Positions 6,448 to 13,238 of a stretch of 29,447 nucleotides of DNA are shown one piece after another (positions within the stretch are counted from its first letter, which is position 1; every line of letters starts with the position of its first letter). The position numbers and the translations under genes are program-made. This DNA is from Acidobacteriota bacterium (GTDB lineage Bacteria; Acidobacteriota; Polarisedimenticolia; JAPUIV01): contig JAPUIV010000111.1 in the NCBI GenBank assembly GCA_027296665.1, positions 1 through 29,447 on the forward strand, in the 5' to 3' direction. The notes under the pieces were generated by a model. The model made no database searches and was not told the origin of the DNA. It saw nothing but the letters and a program-made list of their open reading frames with translations.

Positions 6448-8010
6448 TCAGGAACTGCCGGCTTTCGCCTTCTTCAACTCTTCGTCGACAAGTTTCTTGA
6501 AGGCCTCATAAGGCTGGGCGCCGTTCAGAAACCTGCCGTTGATGAACGAGGCGGGCGTCCCGGTGGCCCCGAGGCTGACCACTTCCCGGGTTTCCTTGTC
6601 CACCTCGGCCTTGTGGGTGCGGTTGTCGAGTTCCTTCCCCAGGCGATCGACATCCATCCCGATCTGCCCGGCGATCTCCAGGATCTTTCCTTTCGATAGT
6701 GAGCGCGAATTCTTCAGCAAGGCCTCGTGCATCTCGAAGAATTGTCCCTGGTTGCGCGCGGCAATCGCCGCCTCGGCGGCGATGGGGGCCTGGGAGTGCA
6801 TCGGCAGCGGGTGCTGCTTGTACACGATGCGGAGGTCGTCGGGGTACTCCTTGAGGAGGCGATCGAGGGTCGGACCGACCCTCACGCAGAATGGTCACTG
6901 ATAGTCGAGGTAGTGCAGGATGGTGACCTTGGCGTTTTTCGGGCCGGCGAAGGCCGCCGCACCCGGCGGGATGTTGTAGACCTTGGCGGGATCGGGGCCC
7001 CGCCGCCGGGCTGTTGACTTGGCACGGACCTCACTGACGTTCTTGCCGATGGTGAATTCGGGACGGTTTCCCTCGGCGGCCCACTTCAACTCCTCATCAA
7101 CCAGTGTTTTGAAAGCCTTGTAAGGCTGGGCGCCACTCAGATACCGGCCGTTGATGAACGAGGCGGGGGTCCCGGTGGCGCCGACGGCGACCGCTTCCCG
7201 GGTTTCCCGGGCGACGATCGCCTTGATTTCCTGAGAATCGAGGTCTTTCTGGAACCGGTCGATGTCGAGACCGATCTCCCCGGCAACCTGGATCATCTTT
7301 TGACGGGACAGGGTGCGGATGTTCTGGAACAGCTTCTCGTGCATCTCGAAATACTTGCCCTGGGCGTGGGCGGCGAGAACTGCCTGGGCGGCCAGGGGGG
7401 CCTGTCGATGCATCGACAGCGGGTGCTGCTTGTAAACGATCCGGACGTCGTCGGGGTATTCCTTGAGGAGACGATCGAGGGTCGGACCGACCCTCACGCA
7501 GAACGGTCACTGATAGTCGAGGTAGTGCAGAATGGTGACCTTGGCGTTCTTGGGACCGACGAAGGGGGCGTTCCCGGCCGGAAGGGGGAACTCCACGTAC
7601 TTGGCCGGCGCCTTTTCCGGCTGGGCCTGCGCGGCCCGGGCCCGATCGGCTTTCTTGCCCTGATTCCTTACCGCGGCGGCGATCTGGGGAACGGTCCTGC
7701 CCTGCCTGGCAAGCGCCACAATCTGACTGCCAAGCCCCAGGCTGGTCCGGCAGGTCGAGTCGTCCCGCCGGCACTTGGCCATGTTCATGCCGCAGCCACA
7801 GGGGCATCCCTCGGAATTCAGGACCGACATGGCGTTGGCGGCCTGGGTATCGGACAGCCCAGCGAAGTTGAGTCCCTTGATCTCCGCCTGGGTAATCTCG
7901 TTGGCGGCCGCGGTGTTGTCGCCGGCGGAGGGTGAACTGCAGGCTGGTAGGAGGAGAAGGGCCAGGAAAGCGGCAGCCGCTGGCAAGATAATCAATCGTT
8001 TCAAGTTCAT
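6448..8010 (-). CDS. Lipoprotein with two selenocysteine-containing DsbA-like thioredoxin modules
   Basis: Read through two in-frame UGA codons (7507-7509 and 6895-6897), one frame gives 520 residues. A signal ends in lipobox L-P-A-C24. A Cys-rich domain follows (about 40-115: C69, C71, C73, C80, C87). Then come two DsbA/Thioredoxin_4 modules (about 150-345 and 354-520). Each holds LHYLDYQ-(UGA)-PFC-VRVGPTL, and later VYKQHPL, FEMHE and GATGTPASFINGR with the cis-Pro loop. Relatives have Cys where UGA falls, so the motif is read as UPFC (Sec168/C171 and Sec372/C375). Both UGAs have the same SECIS-like hairpin 11 nt downstream. The lipid anchor places it at the periplasmic side of a membrane, as a thiol/selenol oxidoreductase or peroxide reductase; substrate unknown. 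ATG 8010 directly follows AGGGAG. Standard annotation would report three unrelated fragments. Confidence 0.88.
6865..6883 (-). promoter_or_regulatory. Putative bacterial SECIS hairpin, second module
   Basis: This has the same 19-nt sequence and the same 11-nt distance from its UGA as the hairpin of the first module. Flanking third-codon positions differ between the two modules (for example ccg versus cca for Pro after the UGA), while the hairpin itself is unchanged. Confidence 0.75.
6895..6897 (-). other. In-frame UGA read as selenocysteine (Sec372)
   Basis: This is the second UGA, again flanked by DYQ and PFC in the second thioredoxin module, with the frame continuing unbroken to a stop at 6448-6450. 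Two UGAs in identical catalytic positions argue against a chance nonsense mutation. Confidence 0.85.
7477..7495 (-). promoter_or_regulatory. Putative bacterial SECIS hairpin, first module
   Basis: The minus-strand sequence GAGGGTCGGTCCGACCCTC folds into a perfect 7-bp stem (GAGGGUC/GACCCUC) with a GGUCC loop, and a G-C pair may close it further. It begins 11 nt after the UGA. The loop GGUC lies 18 nt after the UGA, the same spacing as the GGUC apical loop of the well-known E. coli fdhF SECIS. SelB would be the reader. Confidence 0.75.
7507..7509 (-). other. In-frame UGA read as selenocysteine (Sec168)
   Basis: The codon lies between DYQ and PFC in the first thioredoxin module. Exactly three codons (Pro-Phe-Cys) separate it from the next stretch of open frame, which continues the fold without a gap. 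The position is the nucleophilic Cys of the CxxC motif in DsbA-like homologues, the commonest site for Sec in redox proteins. Confidence 0.85.
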
Positions 8011-8080
8011 CTCCCTAAAAAAGTTACCCCGGGCTGGGAACGTGCGCAACCTCACCCGGTGGGAATGGGACTCAAGGCTT

Positions 8081-8109
8081 ATTATACGGCAAGGTTTGAA
8101 GGGCGACAA
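8081..8109 (-). promoter_or_regulatory. Sigma-70-like promoter of the selenoprotein gene
   Basis: On the minus strand TTGTCG (8104-8109) is followed by a 17-bp spacer and a perfect TATAAT (8081-8086). Transcription would begin near 8074, giving a leader of about 64 nt to the ATG at 8010. This also argues against translation starting further upstream in the frame. Confidence 0.65.
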
Positions 8110-8129
8110 CCCAATAATGGCCCTCCAGG

Positions 8130-8158
8130 TTGACCGGGAGGGTAGGTTACGGGAGAAT
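8130..8158 (+). promoter_or_regulatory. Possible promoter for the DUF1841-holA operon
   Basis: TTGACC (8130-8135), a 17-bp spacer and GAGAAT (8153-8158) point rightward, divergent from the selenoprotein promoter. Transcription would start near 8165. The -35 is 5/6 and the -10 4/6 to consensus. A start inside this position favours ATG 8186 over ATG 8117 for the next gene. Confidence 0.35.
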
Positions 8159-8185
8159 AAACCGGGAGGAACCGGTATTCAGGCC

Positions 8186-8641
8186 ATGAAGATGGAGCAG
8201 GAACGCTTGCGGGAGGAACTCCGGACCTGGGGCCGAAGGGCGTTGGGGCAGGTCTGGCGGCGCTCCGAACGGGGCGATCTCCTGAACCCGGAAGAAGAGC
8301 GGCTGGCCCGGATCCTGCGTGAGCACCGGGAATTTGCCCCGGTCTGGGCGGCGGCAGCGGACCGAGCCTCCCTGGAGGAGACCGGGGCCGGGGAGATCAA
8401 CCCCTTCCTGCATGTCCAGGTCCACATGATCGTCGAGGCGCAGATCCGCACTGGCCAGCCACCCGGGGTCGCCAGGGTCATCGGCGAACTGGAGAATTCG
8501 GGCATGACCCGCCACGAGGCGATCCATGCCGCGGGCAAGATCCTGACCCTGGAGCTTCACCGGGCAATGGTCGGGAGGGGTGCGTTCGATTCCGCGGCCT
8601 ACCTCCTGAATCTCCGAAAACTTCCGAGGAGATCCCACTAA
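8186..8641 (+). CDS. DUF1841 family protein
   Basis: About 151 residues, helical and cytosolic. It shows the DUF1841 pattern. An N-terminal helix WGRRALGQVWRRSERGDLLNPEEERLARILREHREF leads to the signature GEINPFLHVQVHMIVEAQIRTGQPPGV and then a GMTRHEAIHAAGKILTLELHRAM helix with conserved histidines. The family is widespread in proteobacteria-like genomes and its function is unknown; conserved His/Glu in the last helix could bind metal. The start is uncertain: ATG 8186 (with GGGAGGA 15 nt before it) or ATG 8192. An in-frame ATG at 8117 lies upstream of the likely promoter. The holA start follows 1 nt after the stop. Confidence 0.75.
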   Translation: MKMEQERLREELRTWGRRALGQVWRRSERGDLLNPEEERLARILREHREFAPVWAAAADRASLEETGAGEINPFLHVQVHMIVEAQIRTGQPPGVARVIGELENSGMTRHEAIHAAGKILTLELHRAMVGRGAFDSAAYLLNLRKLPRRSH

Positions 8642-8642
8642 T

Positions 8643-9776
8643 ATGGCGGGTCGTTCCCTCAGTGAAAAACATCCGGCCGGGGAGGCGGCGATCCTGGAAG
8701 AGATCCGCCGGGGGGCCGCCAGCCAGGTGTACCTGATCCATGGCGCCGAGGAATTCCTCGTCGGGGAGGCGGCGCGCCGGATCGTGAAAGAACTTACCGG
8801 GAAGGAATCTGAAGAGGCCAGCCTGGTGCGGTGCGAGGAAGACACCATCGACTGGAAGGCGTTGATCGCCCGGCTCCGTACCGGTTCCCTGTTTGAAAGG
8901 CGTCTGGTGTTCCTGGTTCCGGGTGCCGGGATCTTCGAGGAAGCGGTCTCGATCCCGCTCCAGCAAGTGGTCGAGACCGGTTTTGGCACCGCGAATATTC
9001 TGGTGATCACCGCTCAGGAGGTGGACCGGAGGAGGTCGGTGTACCGGGCGATCCGCAAGGCCGGCCGGGTTCTCGATTTTTCCCCCGGGAGATCCGAACA
9101 GCAGCAATTGGTGAACCGGATCCTTAGGGAGCGCCTCGGGGAATCGGGAAAGGAGGCCGGCCGGGAGGTGATCGACCGCCTCAAACTCCGGGTGGGAACC
9201 AACCTGAGGCGTCTGGCCAGTGAGATCGAAAAACTGATCCTCTTCGTCGGGGATCGCCGCGACATCCGGATCGCCGATGTCGATGCCCTGGTCGGGGTGA
9301 GCCGTGAGGAGCAGATCTTTCACCTTACCGGCGCGCTCGGTTCGGGCGATTATTCGGCGGCCGCGGTGAGCCTCCGCCACCTCCTGGCCCAGGGCGAGCC
9401 CTACATGCGCATTCTCGGCTCCCTTCGCCGGCAATTCGAAAAGATTCTGGGTGTCAGGAGCTTCCTCGAAGGAGATTCGGGCTCCGCGTGGCGCCGATCG
9501 ATGTCCTACCCCGATTTTGAGCGGCGGTTCCTGCCGGCCTGGAAGGAGAAACAGGACCGGGGAGAGATCCCGGCGGGAGATCGCCATCCCTTTGCCCTGT
9601 ACAAGACGGTACAGCAGGCCGACCGGTTCAACTCCATTGGAGTGGAATCGATCCTCCGGAGGTTGCTGGTGGTGAACCGCGCCATAGTGAAGGGGGCCGG
9701 CAGCCCCCCCCTGTTGATAGAGGATCTTCTGTACCAGGTTTGCGCGGTTCAATCGGATCGCCGGTCCTCGCTGTGA
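8643..9776 (+). CDS. holA: DNA polymerase III delta subunit (clamp loader)
   Basis: At 377 residues this is a little longer than the usual HolA (about 340). It opens the beta sliding clamp as part of the clamp-loader complex. Recognisable parts are QVYLIHGAEEFLVGEAARRIV (degenerate ATPase N-terminus), the strand FERRLVFLVPGAGIFEEA, NILVITAQEVDRRRSVYRAI, then the LRRLASEIEKLILFVGDRRDIRIADVDALVG lid region. The helical collar domain follows, with FHLTGALGSGDYSAAAVSLRHLLAQGEPYMRILGSLRRQFEKIL. The first 20 residues are extra. It overlaps nothing, starts right after DUF1841, and is followed after 31 bp by a lipoprotein gene. Confidence 0.88.
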   Translation: MAGRSLSEKHPAGEAAILEEIRRGAASQVYLIHGAEEFLVGEAARRIVKELTGKESEEASLVRCEEDTIDWKALIARLRTGSLFERRLVFLVPGAGIFEEAVSIPLQQVVETGFGTANILVITAQEVDRRRSVYRAIRKAGRVLDFSPGRSEQQQLVNRILRERLGESGKEAGREVIDRLKLRVGTNLRRLASEIEKLILFVGDRRDIRIADVDALVGVSREEQIFHLTGALGSGDYSAAAVSLRHLLAQGEPYMRILGSLRRQFEKILGVRSFLEGDSGSAWRRSMSYPDFERRFLPAWKEKQDRGEIPAGDRHPFALYKTVQQADRFNSIGVESILRRLLVVNRAIVKGAGSPPLLIEDLLYQVCAVQSDRRSSL

Positions 9777-9807
9777 TAAGATCTTCACCTGCGGGAAAGG
9801 GATTTCC

Positions 9808-10758
9808 ATGAGTGCCGCCAATCGCCTGCGATCGAGCCTTCTCATCCTCCTTCCGGCCCTTCTCCTCGCGGCGCCGGGATGCACCGCCGCCGGGTCGGCG
9901 GCCGGCCCTGGTTCGGTGCGTGGGGCCGTTCTGGCGGAGTGGGCCGCGAGCCCGATCTGGGATGATGGCCGGGCCGAGATCGCCGCCTACGAGGCGGTGG
10001 CGATGCGCTACGGCGAACCGAGGAAGTTCACCGCCTACCTGATCGTCGTCAAGGAAGATTTCTCCCGATCCGAGCTCGTCAAGGCCGATTCCGGCCACGA
10101 TCCGGCCGACTTGGTGCCGGTCCTGAAGATGAACCAGGTCATTCATTTCGAAACCGGTGTATACGACTACCATCAAATGCTTTCGATCTTCTTCGATAGA
10201 TCCGACATGATCCCTCTTAAGATGTCCCTGACTCATTTCGAGTGGTGCGGGAACACCTACAAGGAACTCAAGCGGCGCGGCGGCAAGGCCGTGCTCAAGG
10301 CGAACACCTACTGGGACGGAATGGCTGAGCGGAGTTTCGATGTGCCGTTCACCGGGCGCACCCTGATGTATGACGAGCTTCCGGTCTGGCTGCGGTCCCT
10401 TCCCTGGGGGCCGAAGGAGAGGAACTGGGGAGTCAATTTGATCCCCTCCCAGATCTCCTCGCGGGCGGACGATCCCCGCCCGCGCCCCGCCACTCTCAAG
10501 ATTCGCCCGGAGGTGGAGGAGGTGCGGGTCGGATCGGAAACTTTGCGGGCCTACCGGGTGGACCTGGAATGGGAAGGGGGAACCGACACCTTCCGTTTCC
10601 ATGAAGATCCTCCCCATGTCCTGATCTCCTGGGACCGCTCCGACGGCGGGACCTATCGCCTTTTGTGGAGCCGGAGGATGCCCTACTGGAAACTGAACGC
10701 CCCGGGCGATGCGGCCCATCTCGGGGTCTCCACTCCGCCGGCGATCGATAACGGCTGA
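9808..10758 (+). CDS. Conserved exported protein/lipoprotein of unknown function
   Basis: A 316-residue protein with a hydrophobic N-terminal signal (SSLLILLPALLLAAPGC). The cysteine at 25 could be lipidated, although A-P-G-C is not an ideal lipobox. The mature part contains WDDGRAEIAAYEAVAMRYGEPRKFTAYLIVVKEDFSRSELVKAD, then LKMNQVIHFETGVYDYHQMLSIFF, FEWCGNTYKEL and KANTYWDGMAERSF. I recognise this pattern from a conserved family of secreted proteins often labelled 'septum formation inhibitor Maf' in databases. The label looks wrong, since no Maf motif is present. Function unknown. It is followed after 22 bp by an exported MBL-fold protein, which may be its functional partner. Confidence 0.7.
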   Translation: MSAANRLRSSLLILLPALLLAAPGCTAAGSAAGPGSVRGAVLAEWAASPIWDDGRAEIAAYEAVAMRYGEPRKFTAYLIVVKEDFSRSELVKADSGHDPADLVPVLKMNQVIHFETGVYDYHQMLSIFFDRSDMIPLKMSLTHFEWCGNTYKELKRRGGKAVLKANTYWDGMAERSFDVPFTGRTLMYDELPVWLRSLPWGPKERNWGVNLIPSQISSRADDPRPRPATLKIRPEVEEVRVGSETLRAYRVDLEWEGGTDTFRFHEDPPHVLISWDRSDGGTYRLLWSRRMPYWKLNAPGDAAHLGVSTPPAIDNG

Positions 10759-10780
10759 TTTCCCTCTTCATTCGAGGCAG

Positions 10781-11455
10781 ATGAACCGCATTCTGAAGTT
10801 GGCGGCGGCCGCCGCCGTTCTTGCCGCGGCCGCCGGGTCGGCCGATGCCGGAACCCTCGAATTCCGGTTCATCGGCAATGAAGCGTTCGAGATCACCGAT
10901 GGCGAGACCACTCTTTTTACCGATTTTCCCTACCGGCCCGGATACGCCGGCTACATGTACTACGGCCTGCGGGAGGTCAAGCGGCGGGCCGACAGCCTTT
11001 GCCTGATCACCCACCGCCACCTGGATCATTTCGACCCGAATCTGATGAAAAGAGTCGAATGCACGGTGGTCGGACCGGAAGAGGTCACCGGGCAACTGTT
11101 CGGCAACGAGTTCCTCCCCCTGGAAGAGGAGATCCGGTTCCGGACCCTCACCATCCGGCCGATCCGTACGCAGCACGGCGAACTCGAACACTATTCCTAT
11201 CTGGTCACCTGGCACGGCCTGAAGCTGTTCTTCACCGGCGACACCACCGATTACGACGCGGTGATGAGAGTCGACGGCATCGACGTCCTGTTCGTGACGC
11301 CCTGGGTGGCCAGGAAGATACTGAAGCAGGACTTGCCGATCCCGGGAAAGAAGAAGGTCATCTATCACCATCGGGGCAGGGGAGTCATGCCGGGCTGCGG
11401 TGAGTGCCTCTGGCCGAAACAGGGAGACGGCTTCCAGCTCACTACAGCGAAGTGA
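10781..11455 (+). CDS. Exported metallo-beta-lactamase-fold hydrolase (UlaG-like)
   Basis: A 224-residue protein with an N-terminal signal peptide (MNRILKLAAAAAVLAAAAGSADAG, ending A-D-A). The mature domain carries the metal-binding motif H78-x-H80-x-D82-H83 in LITHRHLDHFDP and FFTGDTTDYDAV as the later metal-ligand loop. A C-terminal YHHRGRGVMPGCGECLWPKQGD could hold the last His. Members of this subgroup cleave phosphodiester, lactone or amide bonds; the substrate here is unknown. Export is uncommon for UlaG-like enzymes, which are usually cytosolic. ATG 10781 is preferred over an ATG at 10709 because it gives a proper signal peptide and lies after the stop of the upstream gene. Confidence 0.8.
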   Translation: MNRILKLAAAAAVLAAAAGSADAGTLEFRFIGNEAFEITDGETTLFTDFPYRPGYAGYMYYGLREVKRRADSLCLITHRHLDHFDPNLMKRVECTVVGPEEVTGQLFGNEFLPLEEEIRFRTLTIRPIRTQHGELEHYSYLVTWHGLKLFFTGDTTDYDAVMRVDGIDVLFVTPWVARKILKQDLPIPGKKKVIYHHRGRGVMPGCGECLWPKQGDGFQLTTAK

Positions 11456-11460
11456 TCGAT

Positions 11461-11490
11461 TCGACAACCGGCGCGGTTCGGGGGTATCAT
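11461..11490 (+). promoter_or_regulatory. Sigma-70-like promoter of the malic enzyme gene
   Basis: TCGACA (11461-11466), an 18-bp spacer and TATCAT (11485-11490) each match consensus at 5 of 6 positions. The start would be near 11497, with a leader of about 65 nt before ATG 11563. Confidence 0.5.
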
Positions 11491-11562
11491 TCCGCCACCG
11501 ACCACCTCGTTTCCCGCGACGGCCGGGAATTCACCTCGTCTCATGAAGGGGGAAATGCTTCC

Positions 11563-13224
11563 ATGGAACACCACAACAAGAAAGCGAGGACGGGTAAGGG
11601 GGAATTCCCGACCGGCGTCGACCTGCTGCATGACCCGACCCTGAACAAGGGGACCGCCTTCACCGAAGAGGAGCGGGCCGCCCTGGGGCTCCGGGGGCTT
11701 CTGCCGCCGCGTGTCTGCAGCCAGGATGTGCAGATCCAGCGGGTGATGGCGAACTACAAGAAAAAATCGACCGACCTCGAGCGGTTCATCCACATGGTAT
11801 CGCTCCAGGATCGCAACGAAACGCTGTTCTATCGGTTCGTCCTCGACAATCTCGAGGAGATGATGCCGATCATATACACACCGGTCGTTGGCCTCGCCTG
11901 CCAGCAGTTCGGCCAGATCTTCCGGCGCTCGCGCGGCCTGTTCGTCACCGCGAAAGACCGCGGCCAGGTGAAGCAGGTGCTCCAGAACTGGCCCCAAAAG
12001 GATATCCGGATCATCGTGGTCACGGACGGGCAGCGCATCCTCGGCCTTGGCGATCTGGGCGCCAACGGCATGGGGATCCCGATAGGCAAGTTGTCGCTCT
12101 ATACCGCCTGCGCGGGAATCAACCCGTGCCACAATCTTCCGGTCACTCTCGACGTTGGCACCAACAACGAGGAATTGTTGAACGACCCCCTGTACCTGGG
12201 GCTCCGCCAACCCAGGATGGAGGGGGAGGCGTACGATTCGTTCGTCGACGAGTTTGTCACGGCAGCCAACGATCTGTTCTCCCATCCCCTGATCCAGTTC
12301 GAGGATTTCGCCAACCAGAACTCGTTCCGGCTGCTTCGAAAATACCGGGATGAGATCTGCACCTTCAACGACGATATCCAGGGAACCGCGGGTGTCATCC
12401 TTGCGGGTATCTACACCGCCTTGAAGCTCACCGGCGGCAAGTTGAAGGACCAGAAGATCCTGTTCCTCGGCGGCGGCTCCGCGGGGGTGGGCATTGCCGA
12501 CCTGATCGTTATGGCGATGCGGGAAGAGGGACTCACCGAGCCGGAGGCGCGTCGCCGCCACTGGCTGGTCGACTCCAAGGGACTGGTGGTCAAGAGCCGG
12601 GACAACCTGCAGCCCCACAAGATCCCGTATGCCCACGAGGGGGAGTTCCTGTCCGATTTTCTGACCGCGGTGAACAAACTGAAACCGACCATCATCATAG
12701 GTGTATCGGGACAACCGAATACCTTCACCCGCGAGGTGGTGGAGGCGATGGGGAGAATCAATGAACGGCCGGTGATCTTTGCCCTGTCCAATCCAACCTC
12801 CAAGGCGGAATGTACCGCGGTGGAGGCCTACACCTGGACCAACGGCCGCGCCATATTCGCCAGCGGCAGCCCGTTTGACCCGGTCACCCTCGGCGGCAAG
12901 CGGTTCGTGCCCGGGCAGGGGAACAACGCCTACATCTTCCCCGGGGTCGGCCTGGGGCTGACCGCGTGCGGGGCGAAGCACGCCATCGAAGAGATGTTCG
13001 CCGCGTCGGCCAAGGCGCTTGCCGGTCTCGTATTGCCGGGTGACCTGGAGACCGGCTGCATCTATCCTCCCCTGACCAAGATCCGGGAAGTTTCCGCCGC
13101 CGTCGCTGCCGCCGTCGCCGAGGTGGCGTACCAACGGGATCTCGCCACCCGGCCCCGGCCTGAAAATATTCTCGCCTTCATGAAATCTACCCAATACCAA
13201 CCGACCTACGGGAGTTACTTGTAA
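11563..13224 (+). CDS. NAD(P)-dependent malic enzyme
   Basis: A 553-residue cytosolic enzyme converting malate to pyruvate, CO2 and NAD(P)H. It is full length for the large-type (MaeA-like) malic enzymes. Seen in order are the N-terminal GVDLLHDPTLNKGTAFTEEER signature, MPIIYTPVVGLACQQF (catalytic Tyr), GQRILGLGDLGANGMGIPIGK, the metal-site motif FEDFANQNSF and TFNDDIQGTAGV. The nucleotide-binding loop FLGGGSAGVGIADL and FALSNPTSKAEC follow. ATG 11563 follows an AGGGGGA at 11 nt. The frame stays open upstream to 11404, but this would run through the promoter and the preceding gene. NAD rather than NADP use is likely by family but not proven by the residues I can see. Confidence 0.92.
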   Translation: MEHHNKKARTGKGEFPTGVDLLHDPTLNKGTAFTEEERAALGLRGLLPPRVCSQDVQIQRVMANYKKKSTDLERFIHMVSLQDRNETLFYRFVLDNLEEMMPIIYTPVVGLACQQFGQIFRRSRGLFVTAKDRGQVKQVLQNWPQKDIRIIVVTDGQRILGLGDLGANGMGIPIGKLSLYTACAGINPCHNLPVTLDVGTNNEELLNDPLYLGLRQPRMEGEAYDSFVDEFVTAANDLFSHPLIQFEDFANQNSFRLLRKYRDEICTFNDDIQGTAGVILAGIYTALKLTGGKLKDQKILFLGGGSAGVGIADLIVMAMREEGLTEPEARRRHWLVDSKGLVVKSRDNLQPHKIPYAHEGEFLSDFLTAVNKLKPTIIIGVSGQPNTFTREVVEAMGRINERPVIFALSNPTSKAECTAVEAYTWTNGRAIFASGSPFDPVTLGGKRFVPGQGNNAYIFPGVGLGLTACGAKHAIEEMFAASAKALAGLVLPGDLETGCIYPPLTKIREVSAAVAAAVAEVAYQRDLATRPRPENILAFMKSTQYQPTYGSYL

Positions 13225-13238
13225 TCACCAACGGCGGA

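Noticed and set aside
6895..7509. UGA as nonsense mutations (pseudogene) or as a reassigned codon (Trp or Gly).
   Set aside because: Two mutations at the same catalytic codon with the same hairpin are implausible for decay, and the modules are otherwise intact. UGA ends many normal genes here (for example at 4888, 14657, 17997), so it is a regular stop in this genome.
6448..8109. Three separate leftward genes at 7507-8109, 6895-7497 and 6448-6885.
   Set aside because: They are collinear parts of one protein. Each gap is exactly UGA plus three codons (PFC), the later pieces lack starts and ribosome binding sites, and the fold is interrupted mid-motif.
9808..10758. Naming the lipoprotein 'septum formation inhibitor Maf'.
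   Set aside because: Databases use this label for similar proteins, but the chain has a secretion signal and none of the Maf nucleotide-pyrophosphatase motifs.
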